In this document: piece by piece, positions 51,940 through 60,197 of the stretch
Position numbering within the stretch: position 1 is the first letter of the stretch
Layout: each line of letters begins with the position of its first letter
Assembly (NCBI GenBank): GCA_035294245.1
Contig: DATGLG010000063.1
Coordinates: forward strand, 1 to 64,000
DNA length: 64,000 bases
Source of the DNA: DATGLG01 sp035294245
GTDB taxonomy: Bacteria > Pseudomonadota > Alphaproteobacteria > JACZXZ01
Direction: 5' to 3'
Translations under genes and position numbers: made by a program
Notes under the pieces: model-generated
What the model saw: only the letters and a program-made list of their open reading frames with translations
The model's database searches: none
What the model was told of the DNA's origin: nothing

Positions 51940-52345
51940 GTTTCTGGACAGCAATGTCCTGATCTACGCCTTCACCATCGATCGGCGCGCCGAGATCGCG
52001 CAATCCCTGCTCGCGCGGGGCTGCGCCGTCAGCGTTCAGGCGCTCAACGAGTTCGCGAATGTCGCGCGGCGCAAGCTCGGCATGACGTGGGAGGAGGTGA
52101 GGGAGGCACTCGCCGCGATCCGCGCCCTCTGCTCGCTCGTGCGTCCCGTGGATATCGAGACCCACACCCGCGCCCTTCATGTGGCCGAGCGATATGGCTG
52201 CACCATCTTCGATGCGCTGATGATCGCTGCCGCCCTTCAGGCCAATGGCGCCGTGCTATGGACGGAGGACATGCAGCACGGGATGGTGATCAACGGCAAG
52301 CTCCGCGTCGCCAATCCCTTCCGCGAACTCGCGCACCGTTCGTGA
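51929..52345 (+). CDS. vapC: Toxin VapC-2, PIN-domain ribonuclease
   Basis: A 138-aa PIN-domain toxin. DEFLDSNVLIYAFTIDRRAEIAQSLL has the first acidic residue, SVQALNEFANVARRKLGMTWEEV the second, and CTIFDALMIAAALQANGAVLWTEDMQHGM the remaining acidic residues of the active site. It is a presumed Mg-dependent ribonuclease. It differs in subfamily from VapC-1 (DSNVLIY against DTHVWLW), so the two modules are not duplicates. Below it is an AT-rich gap with a tandem TTCCACTTA repeat at about 52350. Confidence 0.9.
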   Translation: MPDEFLDSNVLIYAFTIDRRAEIAQSLLARGCAVSVQALNEFANVARRKLGMTWEEVREALAAIRALCSLVRPVDIETHTRALHVAERYGCTIFDALMIAAALQANGAVLWTEDMQHGMVINGKLRVANPFRELAHRS

Positions 52346-52464
52346 CCTCTTCCACTTATTCCACTTATTTTTTGCCACGACGCGGCACATCAATTCGGAA
52401 AAGTATTGAGCAATAATGGAATGCATCGTCGCCGCCGGGCGCGGCTAATGGCGCTAACGTCGTG

Positions 52465-53478
52465 CTACGGCACCGTCAGCACGAGCTTGCCGATATGTCC
52501 GCTCGCCTCCATGAGGCGGTGGGCGTCCGCCGCCGCGGCCAGGGGAAAGGTCTTGTGGATGACGGGCTTCACCTTGCCCGCGGCGATGAGGGGCCAGACA
52601 TGGGTCTCCACGGCGCGCGCGACGGCGCCCTTCTGCGCGACAGTGCGGGCGCGCAGGGTCGAGCCGGTGAAGGTCGCGCGCTTGAGCATGAGCGGCATCA
52701 GGTTGATCTCGACGACGGGGCTGCGCAGGAAGGCGATCTGGACGCAGCGCCCCTCGACCGCGAGGAGCTTGAGGTTACGCGCGACATAGTCGCCGCCGAC
52801 CATGTCGAGGATGACGTCGACCCCCTTGCCGTCGGTAAGCTTGCTCAGGACCTCGACGAAATCCTCGCGCTTGTAGTCGACGCATTTCTCGGCCCCCAGG
52901 CGCTCGCAGGCCCGGCACTTCTCGGGATCGCCTGCCGTGGCGAAGACGCGCGCGCCCCAGGCCCTGGCGAGCTGGATCGCCGTGGTGCCGATGCCGCTGG
53001 CACCCCCATGAACGAGGAAGCTCTCGCCAGGCTGGAGCCGGCCGCGCTCGAAGACATTGGTCCAGACCGTGAAGAACGTCTCGGGAAGGGCCGCCGCCTC
53101 GATCTCGCTCAGCCCCTTGGGGATGGGCAGGCATTGAGGGGCCGGGGCAGCCGCGTATTCGGCATAGCCGCCGCCCGCCAGCAGAGCGCAGAGGCGGTCG
53201 CCCGGCTTCCAGCCCTCGACCCCGGCGCCGAGGGCCACGACCTTGCCGGCGATCTCGAGGCCCGGCAGGTCGGTGGTTCCGGGCGGGGGATTATAATGCC
53301 CTTGGCGCTGGAGCACGTCCGGCCGGTTGACGCCGGCTGCGGCGACCTTGACGAGAAGCTCGCCGGGAGCTGGCCGAGGCACCGGGCGGGTGGTGGGGAC
53401 GAGCCTTTCCGGCCCGCCGAAGCCCGCGATCTCGATGGCGGTCATCGTCTGGGGCAGTGCTTCGGCGTTCGCTGTCAT
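52465..53478 (-). CDS. Zinc-independent NADPH:quinone oxidoreductase (QOR-like)
   Basis: A 337-aa MDR-superfamily oxidoreductase. VNRPDVLQRQGHYNPPPGTTDLPGLEIAGKVVALGAGV is typical of QOR, GGGYAEYAAAPAPQCLPIP follows, and the NADPH fold is FLVHGGASGIGTTAIQLARAWGARVFATAGDPEKC. No structural zinc cysteines are seen. It reduces quinones or enones with NADPH. ATG 53478 has a GAGG site six bases upstream; ATG 53493 is in frame but has none. Divergent from the DUF1192 gene. Confidence 0.9.
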   Translation of the reverse strand: MTANAEALPQTMTAIEIAGFGGPERLVPTTRPVPRPAPGELLVKVAAAGVNRPDVLQRQGHYNPPPGTTDLPGLEIAGKVVALGAGVEGWKPGDRLCALLAGGGYAEYAAAPAPQCLPIPKGLSEIEAAALPETFFTVWTNVFERGRLQPGESFLVHGGASGIGTTAIQLARAWGARVFATAGDPEKCRACERLGAEKCVDYKREDFVEVLSKLTDGKGVDVILDMVGGDYVARNLKLLAVEGRCVQIAFLRSPVVEINLMPLMLKRATFTGSTLRARTVAQKGAVARAVETHVWPLIAAGKVKPVIHKTFPLAAAADAHRLMEASGHIGKLVLTVP

Positions 53479-53623
53479 CGGAGCCTCGGGCATCTGGGGG
53501 TTGTGGGGCGCCGGAACCGGAAAGCGGCCTGGAACGGCGGAAGCGAGGTCTAGTATGTTCGACGGCGCGTGGCAAGATGCGCTCGCGACAGACGCGCATC
53601 ATTGGCGGAGAGGTGCGGCGGCC

Positions 53624-53815
53624 ATGGACATCGACGATCTCGAACCGCGCAAGCCCCAGCCCCAGCCCAAGAACCTCGATCCCCTCTCGGTCGACGAGCT
53701 TCAGGCCTATATCGTCGAGCTGGAAGCGGAGATCGCGCGAGTGAAGCAGGAGATCGCGCGCAAGCAGGCCCATCTGAATGCGGCCGCCGCCTTCTTCAAG
53801 AAATCCAGGGAATAA
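53624..53815 (+). CDS. DUF1192 family protein
   Basis: A 63-aa protein. DIDDLEPRKPQPQPKNLDPLSVDELQAYIVELEAEIARVKQEIARKQAHLNAAAAFFKKS is the DUF1192 pattern: a short acidic/proline lead, then a coiled coil. It is a small conserved alphaproteobacterial protein of unknown role. ATG 53624 follows a GGAG-like site weakly. The amidase gene follows 116 nt downstream. Confidence 0.88.
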   Translation: MDIDDLEPRKPQPQPKNLDPLSVDELQAYIVELEAEIARVKQEIARKQAHLNAAAAFFKKSRE

Positions 53816-53930
53816 GCGTCGCCAGGATTGCGGGAGATGCGCGCTGCTGCGGCCCGTGCTAATGCTGGGGGGCGCCGCTTCCGGCGCGCCGGCCCATCCA
53901 TTCATCGGAGAACCAGAAAGGGGAGGAGCC

Positions 53931-55325
53931 TTGTCCAGGGAAATCGCGCTGCTATCGGCCGTCGAGCTCTTGAGCCTCTATCGCCGGAAGAAGCTATCGC
54001 CGGTCGAGGCGACCAAGGCGGCCCTCGCTCGCATCGAGGCCCATAACGGCAGCCTCAACGCCTTCAATCTCGTCGACGAGAAGGCGGCCCTCGCCGATGC
54101 CCGACGCGCCGAGAAGCGCTGGCAGAAGGGCGAGCCCCTCGGCCCGGTCGACGGCGTGCCCGCGAGCGTCAAGGACCTCCTCCTCACCAAGGGCTGGCCG
54201 ACGCGGCGCGGCTCGAAGACCGTCAATCCCGATCAGCCCTGGACCGAGGACGCTCCCTCGGTCGCCCGGCTGCGCGAAGGCGGCGCCGTGCTCCTCGGCA
54301 AGACGACGACCCCCGAATTCGGCTGGAAGGGCGTCACCGACAGCCCGCTCACCGGGATCACCCGCAACCCCTGGGACCCGCGGACGACGCCCGGAGGCTC
54401 GAGCGGGGGTGCCGCCGTCGCCGCCGCTGCCGGCATGGGCGCCCTCCATCTCGGCACCGACGGGGGCGGATCGATTCGCATCCCCGCCGGGTTCACCGGC
54501 ATCTTCGGCTTCAAGCCGAGCTTCGGCCGAGTCCCCGCCTATCCGCCGAGCCCCTTCGCCGCCGTCGCCCATGTTGGGCCGATGACGCGAACGGTCGAGG
54601 ATGCGGCACTCCTTCTCACTGTGCTGGCACAGCCCGATCCGCGCGACGTCTATGCCGTGCCGGCCGACGGGCGCGACTACCGCAAGGGCCTCAAGAGCGG
54701 CGTCAAGGGCTTGCGCATCGCCTATGCTCCGACCCTCGGCGGCCGCAAGGTCGACGGCGAGATCGCCGCCCTCGTCGCAGCCGCGGCGAAGCGTTTCAAG
54801 ACGCTGGGCGCGAGGCTCGAGGAGGCGGCCCCCGATCTCGGCGACTATGCGGCGGTGTTCCGCACCCATTGGTTCGCGGCGGCCGCCAGCCTCCTGAGCC
54901 AGTTCTCACCCGAGCAGAAGCGCCTGATGGATCCCGGGCTCCTCGCGGTGGCCGAGGAAGGGGCGCGCGTTACTCTCCCCGCGTATTTCGCCGCGGTGAA
55001 GGCGCGCGAGGCGATCGGTCTCGCTATGGCGCGCTTCCATGCCCGTTACGACCTGCTGCTGCTGCCGACCTTGCCGCTGCCGGCCTTTGCCGCCGGCCGC
55101 GACATGCCGGTGACGAGCGCCGGGGAGTCGTGGGCGGATTGGACGCCCTTCACCTATCCCTTCAACCTGAGCAAGCAGCCGGCTGCGACCGTGCCCTGCG
55201 GACTCACCGCGGCGGGATTGCCGGCAGGGCTGCAGATCGTCGGCCGTCTCTACGACGACGCCACCGTGCTGCGCGCCGCCGCCGCTTTCGAGGCGGCGCA
55301 GCCTTGGCCGATGCCCGAGCTCTAA
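53931..55325 (+). CDS. Amidase signature enzyme
   Basis: A 464-aa amidase. The Ser-cisSer-Lys triad lies in GVPASVKDLLLTKGWPTRRGSK (Lys), DPRTTPGGSSGGAAVAAAAGM (cis-Ser) and GTDGGGSIRIPAGFTGIFGFKPSFGRVP (nucleophile Ser). The C-terminal MPVTSAGESWADWTPFTYPFNLSKQPAATVPCGLTAAGLPAGLQIVGR is conserved. It hydrolyses an amide to acid and ammonia; the substrate is unknown. The start is probably TTG 53931, preceded by GGGAGG. It is followed 14 nt later by an FAH-family gene. Confidence 0.92.
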   Translation: MSREIALLSAVELLSLYRRKKLSPVEATKAALARIEAHNGSLNAFNLVDEKAALADARRAEKRWQKGEPLGPVDGVPASVKDLLLTKGWPTRRGSKTVNPDQPWTEDAPSVARLREGGAVLLGKTTTPEFGWKGVTDSPLTGITRNPWDPRTTPGGSSGGAAVAAAAGMGALHLGTDGGGSIRIPAGFTGIFGFKPSFGRVPAYPPSPFAAVAHVGPMTRTVEDAALLLTVLAQPDPRDVYAVPADGRDYRKGLKSGVKGLRIAYAPTLGGRKVDGEIAALVAAAAKRFKTLGARLEEAAPDLGDYAAVFRTHWFAAAASLLSQFSPEQKRLMDPGLLAVAEEGARVTLPAYFAAVKAREAIGLAMARFHARYDLLLLPTLPLPAFAAGRDMPVTSAGESWADWTPFTYPFNLSKQPAATVPCGLTAAGLPAGLQIVGRLYDDATVLRAAAAFEAAQPWPMPEL

Positions 55326-55339
55326 ACGGCGGGCCGGCC

Positions 55340-56542
55340 GTGGCGCTCACCCTCGATCCGCGTGCGGCTCTGCCGATCGACGCCCAACGGGCGACGCTGG
55401 TGGGCCGCGCCTGGGTGCCCGGGCCCCACCCCGGACCATCTCCCGTGCTCATCGAAGGGGAGGAGGTACGCGACCTGAGCCGCCGCTTTCCCACGCTCGC
55501 CGACCTCCTCGCCGAGCCCGACCCGGCCGCCGCCGCCCGCAGGGCCGCCGCAGGGGCGCCTGTCGTCGGCGGACTCGCCGAGCTGCTGCGGGACAGTGCC
55601 GCCGATCTTGCCGGGCCCGGCAAGGCCTATTTCCTCGCTCCCTGCGACCTCCAGCCGGTCAAGGCCTGCGGCGTCACCTTCGCGACCAGCCTGCTCGAGC
55701 GCGTCATCGAGGAGCACGCCCGCGGCAACCCGGCCGAGGCGGAGGCGATCCGCCGCAAGCTCGCCGCCGAGATCGGCAGCGATCTCGCCCAGGTGAAGCC
55801 GGGCTCGCCCGCGGCGGCGCGCCTCAAGGACACCCTCGTTGCGCGCGGCTTGTGGTCCCAATATCTCGAGGTCGGCATCGGGCCCGAGGCCGAGGTCTTC
55901 TCGAAATGCCCACCCCTCGCGGCCGTCGGCACCGGGGCCGAGATCGGCATCCTGCGCCAATCGGTCTGGAACAATCCCGAGCCGGAGATCGTGCTGGCGG
56001 TGAGCCCGGCGGGGGCCATCGTCGGCGCCACCCTCGGCAACGACGTCAACCTGAGGGATTTCGAGGGCCGCAGCGCCCTTCTCCTCGGCCGCGCCAAGGA
56101 GAACAACGCCTCCTGCGCGATCGGCCCCTTCCTGCGGCTTTTCGACGAATCCTTCACGCTGGACGACGTGAGGGATGCCAACGTCGCCCTCACCGTCACC
56201 GGAGCCGACGGCTTCGTCCTCGAGGGGGAGAGCTCCATGGCGGAGATCAGCCGCGACCCACAGGATCTTGTGGCGCAGACCATCGGCCCCCACCACCAAT
56301 ATCCCGATGGCGTGATGCTCTTCCTCGGCACCATGTTCGCGCCGACCCAGGATCGCGACGCGCCGGGCCAGGGTTTCACCCATCACCCGGGCGACATCGT
56401 CAAAATCGCCACCCCCACCCTCGGCACACTTGTGAACCGCGTGGCTTTTGCAACCGAGATTCGGCCTTGGACGTTCGGGACGCGGGCGCTGATGCGGAAC
56501 CTTGCCGCGAGAGGGTTGTTGGGCCTTGAGCAACGTGGTTGA
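55340..56542 (+). CDS. Fumarylacetoacetate hydrolase (FAH) family protein
   Basis: A 400-aa protein of the FAH family with a longer N-terminal domain than the two-domain catabolic enzymes. The C-terminal half contains NPEPEIVLAVSPAGAIVGATLGNDVNLRDFEGRSALLLGRAKENNASC and FAPTQDRDAPGQGFTHHPGDIVKIATPTLGTLVNRV, the metal and catalytic region. These proteins cleave C-C bonds or isomerise aromatic breakdown products. The start GTG 55340 is 14 nt after the amidase. Its 3' end is followed closely by the CtrA box and sRNA described below. Confidence 0.88.
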   Translation: MALTLDPRAALPIDAQRATLVGRAWVPGPHPGPSPVLIEGEEVRDLSRRFPTLADLLAEPDPAAAARRAAAGAPVVGGLAELLRDSAADLAGPGKAYFLAPCDLQPVKACGVTFATSLLERVIEEHARGNPAEAEAIRRKLAAEIGSDLAQVKPGSPAAARLKDTLVARGLWSQYLEVGIGPEAEVFSKCPPLAAVGTGAEIGILRQSVWNNPEPEIVLAVSPAGAIVGATLGNDVNLRDFEGRSALLLGRAKENNASCAIGPFLRLFDESFTLDDVRDANVALTVTGADGFVLEGESSMAEISRDPQDLVAQTIGPHHQYPDGVMLFLGTMFAPTQDRDAPGQGFTHHPGDIVKIATPTLGTLVNRVAFATEIRPWTFGTRALMRNLAARGLLGLEQRG

Positions 56543-56558
56543 AAAGGGGCTGCCTGCG

Positions 56559-56590
56559 TTAACCATGTGTTTACGCTTGCGCCCTATGAT
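56559..56590 (+). promoter_or_regulatory. CtrA box and -10 of the candidate sRNA
   Basis: TTAACCATGTGTTTAC (56559-56574) is a CtrA-type TTAA-N7-TTAAC box with one deviation in the second half. It contains the TTAACCAT half-site at 56559-56566. A TATGAT -10 lies at 56585-56590. The box occupies the -35 region, as in known CtrA-activated promoters. It begins 17 nt after the FAH-family stop. Confidence 0.6.
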
Positions 56591-56596
56591 CGGCCA

Positions 56597-56695
56597 TGTT
56601 GGTTCGGATGACAGAACCTCCCCGGTTCTTTTCTCATCCAACCCTCGTTGACGCCTCCCTGTTCAACTCGAGCCGCCTCGCGCGGCTCGTTTTTT
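56597..56695 (+). ncRNA. Candidate trans-acting sRNA with anti-Shine-Dalgarno loops
   Basis: About 100 nt predicted from -10 spacing and terminator. Hairpin 1: GGATGA (56606-56611) and AGAACC (56613-56618) pair with GGTTCT (56624-56629) and TCATCC (56634-56639), with loop TCCCC, so CCTCCCC (56617-56623) is displayed. Hairpin 2: GTTGA (56647-56651) pairs with TCAAC (56663-56667), with CCTCCC (56654-56659) in the 11-nt loop. Hairpin 3 is a terminator. Loops with CCTCCC are the hallmark of alphaproteobacterial alpha-r14-like and cuckoo-type sRNAs that block ribosome sites. No open frame competes here. Confidence 0.7.
56669..56695 (+). terminator. Rho-independent terminator of the sRNA
   Basis: CGAGCCGC (56669-56676) pairs perfectly with GCGGCTCG (56682-56689) across a 5-nt loop, followed by T6 (56690-56695). 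Strong and classical; it ends the sRNA. Confidence 0.9.
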
Positions 56696-56742
56696 ATTGA
56701 CGACCCGACGCGGATCGGCGCCGTGGCAATTTAGAAGCGTTT

Positions 56743-56885
56743 TATAATCATGAACGATGCCGATTCTCCCTTGACTGCGACAACTCGCCGCAAATAGTCT
56801 TTCTCCACTAGCGGTGAGTTGAATAGGGATGGGCGTCGTCGCATAAAACAGGGTTGCCAACGCAGCAATCCATGGGGTTTGAAGA
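56743..56885 (+). promoter_or_regulatory. Structured leader of metY (candidate attenuator)
   Basis: A perfect TATAAT (56743-56748) precedes a leader with three pairings: TGCGAC (56775-56780) with GTCGCA (56838-56843); CAACTCGCCGC (56781-56791) with GCGGTGAGTTG (56811-56821); and GGGTTGC (56851-56857) with GCAATCC (56865-56871). A strong terminator follows before metY. Alternatively, TTGACT (56771-56776) may be a -35 and the long dyad an operator. The pattern does not match SAM-II as I know it. The role is unproven. Confidence 0.5.
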
Positions 56886-56909
56886 GGGCCGCGCAAGCGG
56901 CCCTTTTTT
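56886..56909 (+). terminator. Terminator 30 nt before the metY start codon
   Basis: GGGCCGC (56886-56892) and GCGGCCC (56897-56903) flank a GCAA tetraloop, followed by T6 (56904-56909). metY starts at 56939. A strong terminator this close to a gene start points to transcription attenuation, or else to the end of a separate small RNA. Confidence 0.85.
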
Positions 56910-56938
56910 CATGCTCTGCCTTGCCGCGAGAGAGCTCC

Positions 56939-58234
56939 ATGATCGATCCCAAGCATCTTCGCTTCGACACCCTATCGCTCCATGCCGGTCAGCGGCCGGA
57001 TGCGGTCACCGGCGCGCGCGCCGTGCCGATCTATCAGACGACGTCCTATGTCTTTGACGACGTCGACCACGCGGCTGCGCTTTTCAACCTGGAGCGTGCA
57101 GGCCATATCTATACGCGCATCTCCAATCCGACCACGGCCGTGCTCGAGGAGCGCATCGCGGCGCTCGAAGGCGGCGTGGGTGCGGTTTGCACGGCCAGCG
57201 GTCAGGCTGCGCTGCATCTCGCGATTGCCACCTTGATGGGCCAGGGCGGGCACGTCGTCTCCTCTGCCTCGATCTATGGCGGCAGCCATAATCTTTTCCA
57301 TCACACCTTGCCCCGCTTCGGCATCACCGCCAGCTTCGTCGATCCGCGCGATCCCGGGGCCTTCCGCGCGGCGATCCGCCCCGAGACGCGGCTCGTCTAT
57401 GGCGAGACTCTTGGCAACCCCGGCCTTGAGGTGATGAATATTCCGGCGGTCGCCGAGGTGGCGCACGCGGCCGGATTGCCGCTTCTCATCGACAACACCT
57501 TCGCAACGCCCTATCTGTGCCGGCCTTTCGATCTCGGCTGCGACCTCGTCGTCCACTCGGTGACGAAGTTTCTCGGCGGCCATGGCGTCGCCATCGGCGG
57601 CGTTATCGTCGATTCCGGGCGCTTCGATTGGGAAGGATCGGGAAAGTTTCCTACGCTGACCGAGCCCTATGCCGGCTATCACGGCCTGGATTTCGCCGAG
57701 GAGTTCGGGCCGCTTGCCTTCATCATGCGCGCACGCGCCGAGGGCTTGCGCGATTTCGGCGCCTGCATGAGCCCGCAGAACGCATTCTATCTTCTACAGG
57801 GCGTCGAGACCCTGCCTCTGCGCATGGCCCGGCATGTGGAGAATGCCCGCGCCGTGGCCCGCTTCCTCGCCCAGGCCGAGGAGGTCGCGTGGGTCAGCTA
57901 TCCTGAGCTGCCGAGTCATCCGGATCATAACCTGGCTAAGCAGATTTTGCCGAACGGCGCCGGAGCCATCATGAGCTTCGGCATCAAGGGCGGGCGCGAG
58001 GCCGGGCGCCGCTTCATCGAGGCGGTGAGGCTCCTCTCCCATCTCGCCAATGTGGGGGATGCCAAGTCGCTGGTCATTCACCCTGCCAGCACGACGCATC
58101 AGCAGATGGACGCTGCGGCCCTCAAAGCCGCCGGCGTTGGTGAGGAGCTGATTCGATTGTCGATCGGGCTCGAGGACCCGAGCGATCTCGTCGACGACCT
58201 CAAGCAGGCGCTCGCCGCCTCGCAGCGAGGCTGA
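56939..58234 (+). CDS. metY: O-acetylhomoserine sulfhydrylase
   Basis: A 431-aa PLP enzyme of the Cys/Met metabolism family. It starts LRFDTLSLHAGQRPDAVTGARAVPIYQTTSYVF. The cofactor lysine is Lys210 in VVHSVTKFLGGHGVAIGG. ETLGNPGLEVMNIPAVAEVAHAAGLPLLIDNTFATPYLCRP and LSHLANVGDAKSLVIHPASTTHQQM are typical. It makes homocysteine (or methionine) from O-acetylhomoserine and sulfide. The upstream leader and terminator suggest control by a methionine-related signal. O-succinylhomoserine specificity cannot be excluded. The hydrolase gene follows 3 nt after the stop. Confidence 0.95.
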   Translation: MIDPKHLRFDTLSLHAGQRPDAVTGARAVPIYQTTSYVFDDVDHAAALFNLERAGHIYTRISNPTTAVLEERIAALEGGVGAVCTASGQAALHLAIATLMGQGGHVVSSASIYGGSHNLFHHTLPRFGITASFVDPRDPGAFRAAIRPETRLVYGETLGNPGLEVMNIPAVAEVAHAAGLPLLIDNTFATPYLCRPFDLGCDLVVHSVTKFLGGHGVAIGGVIVDSGRFDWEGSGKFPTLTEPYAGYHGLDFAEEFGPLAFIMRARAEGLRDFGACMSPQNAFYLLQGVETLPLRMARHVENARAVARFLAQAEEVAWVSYPELPSHPDHNLAKQILPNGAGAIMSFGIKGGREAGRRFIEAVRLLSHLANVGDAKSLVIHPASTTHQQMDAAALKAAGVGEELIRLSIGLEDPSDLVDDLKQALAASQRG

Positions 58235-58237
58235 GCC

Positions 58238-59026
58238 ATGGAGATCACCGTCGCCGGGTGCCGGATATACGCGGCCACGGGGGGCAAGCCGTTCGATCCC
58301 GGGCGGCCGGCGGTTCTCTTCGTGCACGGTGCCGGGATGGATCACACCGTCTGGCAGCTCCAGGCCCGCTATTTCGCCCATCATGGCCGCTCGGTCCTCG
58401 CCGTCGATCTTCCTGGCCATGGACGCTCCGAGGGCCCGCCGTCGGAGAGCGTCCTCGCCTATGCCGATTGGCTGGCAAGCTTCCTCGACGCTGTGGGATG
58501 CAGCGAGGCGGCCCTCGTCGGCCACAGCATGGGGGCACTCGTCGCCCTGGCAATGGCGGCGCGCTTTCCGGAGCGGGTACGGGCGCTTGCGCTTCTCGGC
58601 GTCGCCGCGAGAATGCCCGTCCACCCCGATCTCCTGGCTGCGGCCGATGCCGGCGATCCGCTGGCGATCGAGCTTATTACCGCCTGGGGGTATGGCAAGC
58701 CCGCGCATCTCGGCGGCCATCGCGCGCCGGGGCTTTGGATGCTCGGCGGCGGCAAGCGGCTACTTGAGCGAAGCGCCGCCGGAGTCCTGGCCAGCGATTT
58801 CCGGGCCTGCGATGCCTACCAGGACGCCGCGGCGGCAGCGGCACGCATCAGCTGCCCCGCGCTCATTTTATCGGGAGCGGCCGATCGCATGACGCCGCCC
58901 AAGGCCGCAGCGACGCTCGCTGCGGCAATACCGCACGCGAAGAGCATCGTGCTGCCTCTAGCCGGCCATATGATGATGGTCGAGGCGCCGGACGAGACCC
59001 TGGATGCGCTGCGCGGAATTCTCTGA
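58238..59026 (+). CDS. Alpha/beta hydrolase
   Basis: A 262-aa alpha/beta hydrolase. The nucleophile elbow is GHSMGA, the oxyanion-region sequence is FVHGAGMDHTVWQLQARYFAHHGRSVLAVDLPGHGRSEG, the catalytic acid is probably Asp in LILSGAADRMTPPKAA, and the histidine is in LPLAGHMMMVEAP. Substrate unknown, possibly an ester or lactone. It starts 3 nt after metY. Co-location with metY could hint at homoserine ester metabolism, which is only a suggestion. Confidence 0.92.
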   Translation: MEITVAGCRIYAATGGKPFDPGRPAVLFVHGAGMDHTVWQLQARYFAHHGRSVLAVDLPGHGRSEGPPSESVLAYADWLASFLDAVGCSEAALVGHSMGALVALAMAARFPERVRALALLGVAARMPVHPDLLAAADAGDPLAIELITAWGYGKPAHLGGHRAPGLWMLGGGKRLLERSAAGVLASDFRACDAYQDAAAAAARISCPALILSGAADRMTPPKAAATLAAAIPHAKSIVLPLAGHMMMVEAPDETLDALRGIL

Positions 59027-59037
59027 GCGACGCGAGC

Positions 59038-60114
59038 TCAGCTATTGGTGCCGTGAATGGCGTCGATGACCGCGGCCGTCACTTGGGCCGTGGTGGCGTT
59101 GCCGCCGAGATCGGGAGTATGGAGACCGGCATCGGCGGTGACGCGCTCGACCGCCCCCATGAGCCGTGCCGCCGCCTCCCGCTCGCCAAGATGCTCGAGC
59201 ATCATGGCCGCGGTCCAGAAGGACGCGACCGGATTGGCGATACCTTTCCCGGTGATGTCGAAGGCCGAGCCGTGGATGGGCTCGAACATGGAGGGAAAGT
59301 GCCGCTCCGGATTGAGATTCGCCGTCGGCGCGATGCCAAGGCTGCCGGCCAGCGCCGCGGCAAGGTCGCTTAAAATATCGGCGTGGAGGTTGGTCGCCAC
59401 AACCGTATCGAGGGTCTGGGGCTTGAGCACCATGCGCGTCGTCATGGCGTCGACCAGCTCCTTGTCCATGTCGACGTCCGGAAATTCCTTGGCGATTTCC
59501 GCTGCGATCTCGTCCCACATCACCATGGCGTGACGCTGGGCGTTCGATTTGGTCACGACGGTGAGATGCTTTCGTGGCCGGCCCTGCGCCAGCGCGAAAG
59601 CGAAACGCATGATGCGCGCCACGCCGCTGCGGGTGAACACGGCGGTTTCCGTCGCCACCTCCTCGGGCAGGCCGCGATGGACGCGCCCGCCATTCCCAGC
59701 ATATTCGCCTTCGCTATTCTCGCGAATGATGACCCAATCAAGAGTCCTGTCACTGGCCTTCCGCAAGGGACTGACGATACCGGGAAGGATACGGGCCGGG
59801 CGGACATTGGCGTATTGGTCCAAGCCTTGACAGATGGGCAGACGCAATCCCCACAGCGTCACGTGATCGGGAAGATCGGGTGCGCCCACCGCGCCGAAAT
59901 AGATCGCATCGAAATGCTTGAGGCGATCAAGGCCATCCGCCGGCATCATACGTCCGTATCGCTTGTAGAAGGCCGATCCCCAAGGGAAGCTCTCGACATG
60001 GAGGCGAAATCCGCCGTCGCGCCGCTCCAGCGCCTTCAAGGCTTCAAGTCCCGCGGGAATGACTTCGTTGCCGATGCCATCGCCCGGGATCGCGGCAATC
60101 CGGTATTCACGCAT
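59038..60114 (-). CDS. Tartrate/D-malate dehydrogenase (isocitrate/isopropylmalate DH family)
   Basis: A 358-aa metal- and NAD-dependent decarboxylating dehydrogenase. It begins REYRIAAIPGDGIGNEVIPAGLEAL. LDWVIIRENSEGEYAGNGGRVHRG (with RENSEGEY) and the DAMTTRMVLKPQTLDTVVATNLHADILSDLAAALAGSLGIAPTANLNPE block are of the TtuC/DmlA group rather than leucine synthesis. It converts tartrate or D-malate to oxaloacetate-type products and pyruvate. The TtuC type would fit with the ttuD-like glycerate kinase at 14165, but they are 43 kb apart. Confidence 0.9.
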   Translation of the reverse strand: MREYRIAAIPGDGIGNEVIPAGLEALKALERRDGGFRLHVESFPWGSAFYKRYGRMMPADGLDRLKHFDAIYFGAVGAPDLPDHVTLWGLRLPICQGLDQYANVRPARILPGIVSPLRKASDRTLDWVIIRENSEGEYAGNGGRVHRGLPEEVATETAVFTRSGVARIMRFAFALAQGRPRKHLTVVTKSNAQRHAMVMWDEIAAEIAKEFPDVDMDKELVDAMTTRMVLKPQTLDTVVATNLHADILSDLAAALAGSLGIAPTANLNPERHFPSMFEPIHGSAFDITGKGIANPVASFWTAAMMLEHLGEREAAARLMGAVERVTADAGLHTPDLGGNATTAQVTAAVIDAIHGTNS

Positions 60115-60197
60115 GGCAAGGCCTCGATTGCGGAGCCACGGCTTGCGGAAACGGGCGATTTATGCGTTCTAGACCGTCACAACGGATCGGCGGATGA

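Noticed and set aside
56750..56797. 15-codon reading frame MNDADSPLTATTRRK as a metY leader peptide
   Set aside because: It begins two bases after the TATAAT, so a transcript from that promoter would not include its start, and it has no methionine- or cysteine-rich run.
56743..56938. SAM-II riboswitch before metY
   Set aside because: The leader lacks the SAM-II pattern as I know it (AUUU...UUGCA...UAAA...GCUAAA), so I leave it as an unidentified structured leader.
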